Assembly (NCBI GenBank): GCA_903864485.1
Contig: CAIPGD010000225.1
Location: 1 to 9,920 of the forward strand
Origin: an uncultured bacterium
Lineage (GTDB): Bacteria > Pseudomonadota > Gammaproteobacteria > Burkholderiales > Burkholderiaceae_E
DNA: 9,920 bases
Reading direction: 5' to 3'
Of the stretch, positions 1 to 5,786 are shown piece after piece. The position numbers and the translations under genes were made by a program. The number at the start of each line of letters is the position of its first letter. Positions within the stretch are counted from its first letter, which is position 1. Under the pieces are notes generated by a model. It was given only the letters and a program-made list of their open reading frames with translations. It did not search any database and was not told the origin of the DNA.

Positions 1-246
1 CGCACGCCGGTTCAGGGCGAAGTGCCCGATCCACTCAACCCCCCCTCGGGTTGCGCCTTTCATCCGCGTTGCCCTCTCGCCAATGAACGTTGCCAGCGGG
101 AACGCCCCCAGTTGATCGGCGCCGCGAAGGGATCAGAACGGGGATCAGAACTGGGATCGGATTTGGGATCAAATATGGGATCAAATTCCGGCCGTGTCGC
201 ATGCCACGCGGTACAAGAGGGTCGGATCGGATTTAGCGGAACCTAA
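1..246 (+). CDS. Oligo/dipeptide ABC transporter ATPase, C-terminal end (partial)
   Basis: This is the last 81 codons of a gene that begins before the window; the frame is open from base 1 to TAA at 244-246. It matches the C-terminal domain that follows the nucleotide-binding domain in DppD/DppF/OppD/OppF, the cytoplasmic ATPases of peptide importers. Seen here are GEVPDPLNPPSGCAF, then HPRCPLANERC, then VACHAVQ. Four cysteines (codons at 52, 70, 91 and 202) have the C-x5-C-x6-C-xn-C layout that, from published structures of such importers, binds a 4Fe-4S cluster. The stretch between the third and fourth cysteines is 36 residues, of which 20 are five GSxx units from a 12-bp tandem repeat. The Walker motifs lie outside the window, so the D-type or F-type subunit cannot be told apart and no symbol is given. 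The 3' end overlaps the convergent ATPase gene by 14 bp. Confidence 0.85.
   Translation, partial: RTPVQGEVPDPLNPPSGCAFHPRCPLANERCQRERPQLIGAAKGSERGSELGSDLGSNMGSNSGRVACHAVQEGRIGFSGT
129..188 (+). repeat. 12-bp tandem repeat, five units, in frame (GSxx)5
   Basis: Five units each begin GGGATC, at 129, 141, 153, 165 and 177, with exact 12-bp spacing. The second half of the unit drifts from CAGAAC-like to GGATTT and AAATAT/AAATTC. Because 12 is a multiple of 3, the units stay in frame and encode GSER, GSEL, GSDL, GSNM and GSNS. The repeat is in the Fe-S-type C-terminal domain of the peptide-transporter ATPase and lengthens the loop before its last cysteine. Confidence 0.93.
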
Positions 247-2671
247 ATAGCTGGGCCAGTGGTGCCCAGCTCAATACCGCGCAAAGCATTCCCAACGTGA
301 CGAGGATCACAAGCGGCAGAGCTTTCCCGGGCCGTTGCCAGCCGCCGCGATGGACCACGATCAGGCCGAGATTGCTCAGGACCAATGCGACGAACACGCC
401 CGCTCGGAGTTGCCCCTCCGCCCCCCCGAAGCGGGCAATGCCCCACCAACAAGCCAGGGCCAATCCGAACACCACGCTGCTATGAATGATGGCGCGGCGC
501 ACCTGTTTCGATTCAATCAGCGCAGCACCAACCGGTCGCGGGGGCCTCGACATCGCGCCCGCCGACAGCGGAATCGCCTCAAAAACCAGCGCGCAGGCCG
601 GATCGATCACGAGTTCAAGAAATGCAATGTGGGCGGGCAACATGAGGATCGGCCCGCCCACCACCAGTGGCACGAGTGCGAGACCCGCGATCGGCAAATG
701 GACTGCGATCAGATACCCGGCCACGCGCCGTAAATTGTCGGAAAGGCGTCGACCCTCGCGCACCGCGTCAACCAGGGCACCAAAATCATCGTCGGCAAGG
801 ATCAAGTCCGACGCCTCGCGGGCCACATCGGTCCCGCGCTGCCCCATGGCCACCCCAACATCCGCCGCTTTGAGCGCCGGCGCATCATTGACGCCGTCCC
901 CGGTCATCGCGACCACGGAACCTTCGGCCCGCAACGCCTGCACGATACGGAGCTTGTGCGCCGGATTCGCCCGCGCGATCACCCGCGTTGTTGTCAGTAA
1001 CTTGGCCAATTCACCTTCATCCAGGCAATCGATCGTTGCGCCAATGATCAGTCCATCGGTCAAATCGGTCCCATCGTTCCCATCGTTCCCACCGGTCTCA
1101 TCAACCGTCGGAGCGCGACCAGCACCGGCCAGCAGGCCCGCCTGAATCGCGATCGCCTGAGCCGTCGCTGGATGGTCGCCCGTGATCATGACCACCCGAA
1201 TCCCAGCCTCCCGACAATCGCTGATCGCCTGCGGCACGCCTGAACGCAGGGGGTCGGCCAAGCCCAGCAAGCCGAGCCAATCGAACGCATAGTCGTGCGC
1301 GATCGCCGGGAGCGTGGGCCCCGCACCCAATTCACCGTCATGCGTGCTGGTAGCTCGCGCCACAGCCAGGACCCGCAATCCGTCGGCCGCCATCGCCATG
1401 ACCTCGGACTCGACCCGGGCAAGGTCGGTGCCACTTAGATGGCAAAGTTGAGCGATCGCCTCCGGCGCACCCTTGGCCGCAATCAGGCGGGAACCCGTCT
1501 TCGGATCTTGCCAAACCTGAGACATCGCCAGTAAGCCGGGTGCAAGAGGGTAGGCATGCAGCAGACTCCAGCCGAGCTGATCTTGCGAATGCGGCAATGC
1601 CCTAATTGCCCGCTCCATGGGATCGAATGGGTCGATCCGGGTCGCGAGCACCGCGTGAGTGATCAGACACTGGGTTTGCTCGGGTGGGGGCCCAGCGGGG
1701 GAGAGCCGCGCCACCGACATTCGATTCTCTGTCAGGGTGCCCGTCTTGTCGACGCAGAGCACGCCAACTGAGCCCAAGGTCTCAACGGCTGAAAGCCGCC
1801 GCACCAATACCCTGCGCCGGGACAGATGCAGCGCCGCGAGCGCCATAAACACCGTCAGCACCAGGGGTAATTCCTGGGGCAAAAGTGCCATTGCAAGCGC
1901 AAGCCCGCCGAGCAATCCGCCGATCAGGTCATCGCGCAATAGCATCCAGGCGAGGCTCGTGAGCGTGCACAAGATTCCGACAAGGATGGCGATCCGGGTC
2001 ACCCAGGAGGCCGTGATCTGTTGGAGTGGACTTTTGGCCACCTCCACACTCGCCAATCCGAGCCCAATCTGGCCGATGGCTGTGCGCGCACCGGTCGCGG
2101 TGACACGCATTCGGGCCTGCCCACTGACCACAAGCGTGCCACCCGAAACCCCAGCACCAGCGGCTTTAGAGATGGCGACCGATTCGCCGGTCAAGGAAGA
2201 CTCATCGACCGTGAGTCCGGCCGTGAGTTCGGCCATGTCGATCAGGGTACCGTCGGCGGGAATACGGTCACCCTCCCCCAACACGATCAGATCGCCCACA
2301 ACCAGTTGTGTGCCTGGGATCCGGACCGGTGGGTCATTCTTCTGCCCATCGCTTCGAACAACGCGTGCATGGGGCGCAGCCAGATCGCTGAGCGCCTCAA
2401 GGGCCCTTTCGGCTCGACGGTTCTGAACCACCGTCAACACAATCACGATCAGTGCAAAGCCGAGCAACAAGCTGGCTTCCGCAGAGTCCCCCAGAACCAG
2501 GTAGGCGGTACCGCATAGAAGCAGTAGCACGAGCATCGGCTCGCGAAGAATCTCGCCAAAAAGGGCCCACCAAGACCTTCCGATCAGTTTCGGAAGCGCG
2601 TTGGGCCCGTTCTTTTGGAGGGCGGCTTCCGCTTGTTGCTGGGTCAGACCGAGGGGATCTGGCACCTGCAC
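233..2671 (-). CDS. Cation-translocating P-type ATPase (P2-like, substrate unknown)
   Basis: A complete 812-residue membrane pump of the E1-E2 ATPase family, expected in the inner membrane. Visible in order are: a cation-ATPase N-terminal segment (about 5-40), two hydrophobic helices (44-83), the actuator domain with TGES (161-164), a helix pair (227-283) holding PQELP (265-269), the phosphorylation motif DKTGTLT (308-314), KGAPE of the nucleotide domain (400-404), TGDHPAT (497-503), and the hinge TGDGVNDAP (590-598). A C-terminal membrane block (650-809) contains LELVIDPACALVFE. Nine hydrophobic stretches are apparent by eye, so the helix count is not settled. SERCA has PEGLP and a TDGLP-type M6; here both ion-site motifs differ, so a calcium assignment is not justified. 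The start is GTG at 2671, because an in-frame TGA lies directly upstream at 2672-2674; a second GTG at 2665 is possible. No clear Shine-Dalgarno precedes it. It begins 16 bp after ubiJ, so co-transcription is likely. A 9-bp repeat encodes GND units near residue 530. Confidence 0.93.
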   Translation of the reverse strand: MQVPDPLGLTQQQAEAALQKNGPNALPKLIGRSWWALFGEILREPMLVLLLLCGTAYLVLGDSAEASLLLGFALIVIVLTVVQNRRAERALEALSDLAAPHARVVRSDGQKNDPPVRIPGTQLVVGDLIVLGEGDRIPADGTLIDMAELTAGLTVDESSLTGESVAISKAAGAGVSGGTLVVSGQARMRVTATGARTAIGQIGLGLASVEVAKSPLQQITASWVTRIAILVGILCTLTSLAWMLLRDDLIGGLLGGLALAMALLPQELPLVLTVFMALAALHLSRRRVLVRRLSAVETLGSVGVLCVDKTGTLTENRMSVARLSPAGPPPEQTQCLITHAVLATRIDPFDPMERAIRALPHSQDQLGWSLLHAYPLAPGLLAMSQVWQDPKTGSRLIAAKGAPEAIAQLCHLSGTDLARVESEVMAMAADGLRVLAVARATSTHDGELGAGPTLPAIAHDYAFDWLGLLGLADPLRSGVPQAISDCREAGIRVVMITGDHPATAQAIAIQAGLLAGAGRAPTVDETGGNDGNDGTDLTDGLIIGATIDCLDEGELAKLLTTTRVIARANPAHKLRIVQALRAEGSVVAMTGDGVNDAPALKAADVGVAMGQRGTDVAREASDLILADDDFGALVDAVREGRRLSDNLRRVAGYLIAVHLPIAGLALVPLVVGGPILMLPAHIAFLELVIDPACALVFEAIPLSAGAMSRPPRPVGAALIESKQVRRAIIHSSVVFGLALACWWGIARFGGAEGQLRAGVFVALVLSNLGLIVVHRGGWQRPGKALPLVILVTLGMLCAVLSWAPLAQLFRFR
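1069..1098 (-). repeat. 9-bp short tandem repeat inside the P-type ATPase gene
   Basis: On the plus strand the unit CCCATCGTT occurs twice in direct succession (about 1070-1087) and is followed by a diverged CCCACCGGT. In the ATPase frame it encodes a Gly/Asn/Asp-rich segment (GGNDGNDGTD, about residues 527-536) in the loop after the TGDHPAT motif. The loop is hydrophilic and probably tolerates length change. Confidence 0.75.
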
Positions 2672-2687
2672 TCAGCGCTGGACCGGA

Positions 2688-3392
2688 CTAGTACCCCGAC
2701 GACATGTGGAGGCGATCCGAGCGATCCAGGCGCTCCACTCGCTTGGCAAGACGCTCGACGTCATCGCGCAATCGCCGAAGGTCGTCCCGAAAGGACTCAA
2801 GAGCTGGGCGACCGACCAGCGAACCGTCATCATGAATCAGCCATTGGAGAGTCGTAGTCTTTGCACGATCCATCAGATCGCGGCCACCCGCCGCGGCGGA
2901 ACGCACAGTTTCGCCGACGCGATGCGCGGCCAAATCCCCAATGACGCGCGACAGGTCTTCCTCCACATCCCAACGCAACTGCCGCGCGAGCCCCGCAATC
3001 GCAGTCGCCAATGCGGCATCGCCCTCGATCCGGACGCGACGCATGGCACCTGCGCTGCCGTCACGCAGGAAATCCAGAGCGAGGTTTGGCGAGAGTTCAA
3101 TCTTCAGAGTGACCCGGGGTGGCTCCGTCGCCCCTGGGCTGAGGCGGCCATCTTCAAGAATCGTAAAGTCGGTGGCCAGGCGGTCAAAGAGTTGGCCGCT
3201 CGCAGCCGCCGCACCGGTCACAGCGGTCGCACCAGCACCGCCGGCCATCTGGGTTGGCGCGCTCGGGGCGATCCGAAAAACGGCCCCGTGGTACTCGGCG
3301 AAAGCGGCTCGTGCGGACGGCTGTTGTTCCAGCAAATGGTTGATGGCTGTAGCCACGACCCCGGCTCCCCAGGGCTTGAACGGCGTGTTCAT
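2688..3392 (-). CDS. ubiJ: UbiJ-type SCP2-domain ubiquinone biosynthesis accessory protein
   Basis: A 234-residue protein. In Escherichia coli, UbiJ binds lipid through an SCP2 fold and supports the soluble multi-enzyme complex of aerobic ubiquinone synthesis. The N-terminal half (about 10-130) fits an SCP2 domain, beginning with a helix followed by LLEQQPSARAAFAEYHGAVF. The most telling stretch is RIEGDAALA then LRWDVEEDLSRVIGDLAAHRV (about 121-159), a hallmark of UbiJ. The C-terminus (about 200-228) is a charged heptad-like helix (DDLRRLRDDVERLAKRVERL), as expected for its coiled coil. An Ala/Gly-rich insert lies at about 49-66. I chose ATG at 3392 because it forms a 4-bp ATGA overlap with the stop of the Tim44-like gene; the longer option (3422) would add ten residues and overlap that gene by 34 bp. 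No strong Shine-Dalgarno is seen, which fits translational coupling. ubiB does not follow. Confidence 0.87.
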   Translation of the reverse strand: MNTPFKPWGAGVVATAINHLLEQQPSARAAFAEYHGAVFRIAPSAPTQMAGGAGATAVTGAAAASGQLFDRLATDFTILEDGRLSPGATEPPRVTLKIELSPNLALDFLRDGSAGAMRRVRIEGDAALATAIAGLARQLRWDVEEDLSRVIGDLAAHRVGETVRSAAAGGRDLMDRAKTTTLQWLIHDDGSLVGRPALESFRDDLRRLRDDVERLAKRVERLDRSDRLHMSSGY

Positions 3393-4366
3393 CCGGGATT
3401 CTGGATTCCGACGAGTAACCATCCTGCGCTGCCATCGCGGGGCTTGGCGAGATGCCAGAGCTCATTCAAACGAACTGGCTCAGTTCCTGGGGCCTCGCGG
3501 ACGAGTCCATGGAAGCGAATCGTAGCCGTGTATTCATCGACGTCGGTCTGCACCTCGACCAGCTCCGTCTCGAGCCCAATGACCTCGGTCACGTTGATGA
3601 CACCATGGCGCTCATCAATCTGTCGGCGGAGTTCATCGAACACCTCGGTGCTCGCGACCTCGCGCAGCGTAGCCAGATCGGCGTGGTCGAACGCAGCCTG
3701 CAGGCGGATAAATTGTTCGCGGGCCTGAGCAATGAACGCAGGGGCGTCAAAACCGGGCGGCCACTTTGGCGCAGGCTCGGATGCAAACTCCGGGGCGAGT
3801 TGAGGGGCCAGAGCGGGCATCGTCGGCTCAAACCGAGAACGATCGGTCGTGGATCGATTGAAATTGGAATGGGCCGGTATTTGACCCCCCTGACGGCGGC
3901 GCAAAAAGGCCGTCACCAAGGCGAGGACCAACAGACCAACCAGAGCAATCCCAAGCACGCTGGCAAGCTCTGACGAAACCCCCATCCAGGACGCCAATGC
4001 GGCAATCCCCAGGCCGACCGCAGCGGCGCCAAGCATGCGCTTCCAGGGGGAAGCAGGAGCGACGTTAGGCGCAGGCGCTCCAGGGCGGTTCAGTCCGGCA
4101 GGATTCGACGCATTTGCTGGAGATCCGGGCGAACCGGGCGCTCCCGCAGGTGCGGTCGGATTGGCCGCACCCGGAGGCGTAGCGCTGCGCTGTGCACCTG
4201 CCGCACCCGCTGCACCGGCGCCCGCCGGACTTCCAGGCGTGTGCATTTGCCGACCGAAGGAGCCGCCACCACCGAGGCGCTTGGCGTCCGCTGGCCCAGC
4301 GACCGATGCAATTGCGAGAATCACTCCCGATAAAACCACGTTCTTGAACTTCAACGCACCGAGCAT
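3389..4366 (-). CDS. Tim44-like domain protein with signal sequence and membrane helix
   Basis: A 325-residue protein. Residues 1-28 look like a signal peptide: a Lys-containing n-region, the core VVLSGVILAIASVAG, and a possible cut after ADA. Then come KRLGGGGSFGRQ, typical at the N-terminus of bacterial Tim44-like proteins, and a low-complexity Gly/Ala/Pro linker (about 43-106). One or two hydrophobic segments follow (112-127 and 133-155), ending in RRRQGG. A Pro-rich linker (180-205) leads to the Tim44-like domain (about 205-325; FIAQAREQFIRLQAAFDHAD through WLLVGIQNPG). The domain is related to the membrane-associated part of mitochondrial Tim44, but its bacterial role is not established. 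I chose ATG at 4366 because GGGGAG lies 6 bases upstream and the signal peptide starts there; the open frame reaches 4462 with no support. The stop overlaps the ubiJ start by 4 bp. The linker codons are GC-rich and produce long antisense frames. Confidence 0.88.
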   Translation of the reverse strand: MLGALKFKNVVLSGVILAIASVAGPADAKRLGGGGSFGRQMHTPGSPAGAGAAGAAGAQRSATPPGAANPTAPAGAPGSPGSPANASNPAGLNRPGAPAPNVAPASPWKRMLGAAAVGLGIAALASWMGVSSELASVLGIALVGLLVLALVTAFLRRRQGGQIPAHSNFNRSTTDRSRFEPTMPALAPQLAPEFASEPAPKWPPGFDAPAFIAQAREQFIRLQAAFDHADLATLREVASTEVFDELRRQIDERHGVINVTEVIGLETELVEVQTDVDEYTATIRFHGLVREAPGTEPVRLNELWHLAKPRDGSAGWLLVGIQNPG

Positions 4367-4372
4367 GAAAAA

Positions 4373-4378
4373 CTCCCC
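4373..4378 (-). promoter_or_regulatory. Ribosome-binding site of the Tim44-like gene
   Basis: On the minus strand GGGGAG is followed by six bases (TTTTTC) and then ATG at 4366. It is the clearest Shine-Dalgarno seen in the window and fixes the start of this gene. Most other genes here have weak or no such site and are instead tightly spaced or overlapping, which suggests that ribosomes initiate afresh after the 114-bp gap. Confidence 0.7.
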
Positions 4379-4413
4379 AGAATTCGGATCTATTGAACCA
4401 ATCGGATCACAGT

Positions 4414-4460
4414 GACCCGACCATTTCGACCCGACCATTTCGACCCAACGATTGTGACCC
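4414..4460 (-). repeat. 14-bp tandem repeat in the ubiE to Tim44-like gap
   Basis: On the plus strand GACCCGACCATTTC occurs at 4414-4427 and again exactly at 4428-4441. A diverged copy (GACCCAACGATTGT) follows at 4442-4455, and then GACCC. The repeat fills much of the only sizeable gap in the minus-strand gene series (4367-4480, 114 bp). On the transcribed strand it would lie in the leader just before the Tim44-like ribosome-binding site. A unit of 14 is not a multiple of 3, which is consistent with non-coding sequence. No convincing terminator hairpin or sigma-70 promoter was seen in the gap. Confidence 0.88.
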
Positions 4461-4480
4461 ACTTGAGTCGCGACGATTGG

Positions 4481-5230
4481 CTAAAACCGTACACCTTCGT
4501 GCAATGCGGCAATCCCACCGGTGAGGTTGAACCAACGCACTTGCTCCAGGCCTGCCGTCTCGAGCATTGCCGCGAGCGTGCTCTGATCGGGATGCATCCG
4601 GATCGATTCGGCGAGGTAACGATAGCTCTGTGCGTCCCCCGCAATCCGCGCACCCAATCGTGGCAGAACCTGAAACGAATACAGATCGTAGGCGCGCTCC
4701 AGCGGCTGCCAGATCCGCGAAAACTCCAGGACTAATAGGCGCCCACCAGGTCGCAGGACGCGAACCATCTCGGCGAGCGCGCGGTCTTTATGCGTCATGT
4801 TGCGCAGGCCAAAGGCCACGGTCACGAGATCAAAGTGACGGTCGGGAAACGGCAATTGTTCGGCGTCGCATTGAGTCACCGGAATCTGCAGTCCGGCGTC
4901 GATCATCCGATCACGACCACGGGCCAGCATGGCGGGATTGATGTCGGTTAGCCAAACCTCACCGGTCGCGCCAGCTTTGCGGGCAAATTCTCGGGCGAGA
5001 TCGCCGGTGCCCCCCGCGATATCGAGTACCCGCATGCCGGGCCGCACCGCAGCCCGGCCGACCGTAAACGCCTTCCAGGCTCGATGTAAGCCACCTGACA
5101 TCAGGTCGTTCATTAGGTCATATCGATTCGCAACCGATCCAAAGACCTCGGCGACCCGGTCGGCTTTGCTCTCGAGCGGAACCGATTCATAACCAAAATG
5201 CGTCGTGCCGCCGCTCGAGTTGTGTTGCAT
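4481..5230 (-). CDS. ubiE: Ubiquinone biosynthesis C-methyltransferase UbiE
   Basis: A 249-residue S-adenosylmethionine-dependent methyltransferase. It carries out the C-methylation of the demethylated benzoquinol intermediate in ubiquinone synthesis (and of demethylmenaquinone in organisms that make menaquinone; nothing here shows that). Both UbiE/COQ5 signatures are visible: YDLMNDLMSGGLHRAWK at 37-53 and RVLRPGGRLLVLEFS at 157-171. The cofactor-binding motif I is LDIAGGTGDLA (69-79), followed by the acidic LTDIN (94-98) and QCDAEQLPFPD (120-130). The FGLRN segment is at 140-144, and the C-terminus HEGVRF is close to the usual HEGYKF. Length is normal for the family. The ATG at 5230 shares one base with the stop of the upstream DUF971 gene (TGATG), so coupled translation is expected. 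It is followed by a 114-bp gap before the Tim44-like gene. Confidence 0.96.
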   Translation of the reverse strand: MQHNSSGGTTHFGYESVPLESKADRVAEVFGSVANRYDLMNDLMSGGLHRAWKAFTVGRAAVRPGMRVLDIAGGTGDLAREFARKAGATGEVWLTDINPAMLARGRDRMIDAGLQIPVTQCDAEQLPFPDRHFDLVTVAFGLRNMTHKDRALAEMVRVLRPGGRLLVLEFSRIWQPLERAYDLYSFQVLPRLGARIAGDAQSYRYLAESIRMHPDQSTLAAMLETAGLEQVRWFNLTGGIAALHEGVRF

Positions 5231-5775
5231 CAGTTGCGCTTACGCGAGAGTTCAGCGCCAAAGGTGGGGTTCAGAGCAGGGGGTGTCACAGCAGGGGGTG
5301 TCACAGCAGGGGGTGTCACAGCAGGCGGATTCACAGCGGCGGGCGCAGCCGAAGCAGGGTGCCCACAGCCGCGCGCGGCCGACGCCAACCCATTTGCCTG
5401 AGATGACGCTTCGTCGCGACTTGCGCCGGCAGCGTCGAGCCTGGCAAGGTAATCGGTCCAGAGGGTGTCCTGCTCGCGACCCAGGCGATACAGCAGATCC
5501 CAGGAAAAAATGCCGCTAACGTGGCCATCCGAAAAAGTCGGCTGGATGGCGTAATGACCGACCTGCTCAATCGCAACAATCGTCACGTCCCGCTTGCCGA
5601 CCTGTAGCACTTCCTGACCCGGGCCATGCCCCTTCACCTCGGCTGACGGCGAATGGACGCGCAGGAATTCCGTCGGCAGGCGAAACACAAATCCGTCGCC
5701 AAACTCGACTTCAAGCACACGCGAAATCTGGTGCAGAACAATTCGGGTTGGAACGAGCATCGGGGTCGAGGACAT
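5230..5775 (-). CDS. DUF971 / GBBH-like domain protein with a repeat-containing tail
   Basis: A 181-residue protein of the small DUF971 family, which resembles the N-terminal domain of gamma-butyrobetaine hydroxylase but lacks the catalytic oxygenase part. Its function is not known; a role in iron-sulfur or quinone metabolism is only suggested by neighbours. The domain spans about 8-105, with LEVEFGDGFVFRLPTEFLRV, HSPSAEVKGHG and GHYAIQPTFSDGHVSGIFSW, which are strongly family-like. The tail (about 113-181) is Ala/Pro-rich and includes three identical PPAVT units (150-164) flanked by PAAVN and PPALN. I chose ATG at 5775, 11 bp after the HIT stop and matching where homology begins; ATG at 5760 is the alternative. 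The longer open frame to 5976 runs antisense-free through the HIT gene but lacks domain support. The stop shares one base with the ubiE start. Confidence 0.88.
   Translation of the reverse strand: MSSTPMLVPTRIVLHQISRVLEVEFGDGFVFRLPTEFLRVHSPSAEVKGHGPGQEVLQVGKRDVTIVAIEQVGHYAIQPTFSDGHVSGIFSWDLLYRLGREQDTLWTDYLARLDAAGASRDEASSQANGLASAARGCGHPASAAPAAVNPPAVTPPAVTPPAVTPPALNPTFGAELSRKRN
5261..5335 (-). repeat. 15-bp tandem repeat encoding PPAVT units
   Basis: On the plus strand GCAGGGGGTGTCACA occurs three times without change (5276-5290, 5291-5305, 5306-5320). A diverged copy lies on each side (5261-5275 and 5321-5335). In the DUF971 gene (minus strand) the units stay in frame and give PPAVT three times plus degenerate ends. 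The perfect identity of the central three, including third codon positions, suggests recent expansion by slippage or unequal exchange. Confidence 0.95.
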
Positions 5776-5786
5776 TGCAGCCTGAA

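Noticed and set aside
1659..2426. Plus-strand open frame of 255 codons opposite the P-type ATPase
   Set aside because: It lies wholly antisense to the conserved actuator, M4 and phosphorylation regions, with Ser/Arg/Pro-rich low-information sequence and no recognisable motif.
233..2671. Naming the ATPase as a calcium or magnesium transporter
   Set aside because: General P-type motifs are clear, but the M4 and M6 ion-site residues differ from characterised pumps, so no ion is assigned.
2601..3728. Long plus-strand open frame of 375 codons across the ATPase/ubiJ/Tim44-like region
   Set aside because: It is antisense to three genes with clear families, crosses their boundaries, and its translation shows no domain and is rich in Arg, Ser and Pro as expected from a GC-rich shadow frame.
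4035..4415. Plus-strand Gly/Ala/Pro-rich open frame
   Set aside because: It is the reverse complement of the low-complexity linker and signal region of the Tim44-like gene, whose composition alone keeps the opposite frame open.
4367..4480. Intrinsic terminator or riboswitch after ubiE
   Set aside because: I saw no GC-rich stem followed by a T run on the minus strand and no known riboswitch core; the sequence is mostly the 14-bp repeat.
5198..5519. Plus-strand frames with GGVTA or SQQGV repeat peptides
   Set aside because: The repeats come from the 15-bp DNA repeat read in the wrong strand; the DUF971 frame has homology and coupling to ubiE, the plus frames have neither.
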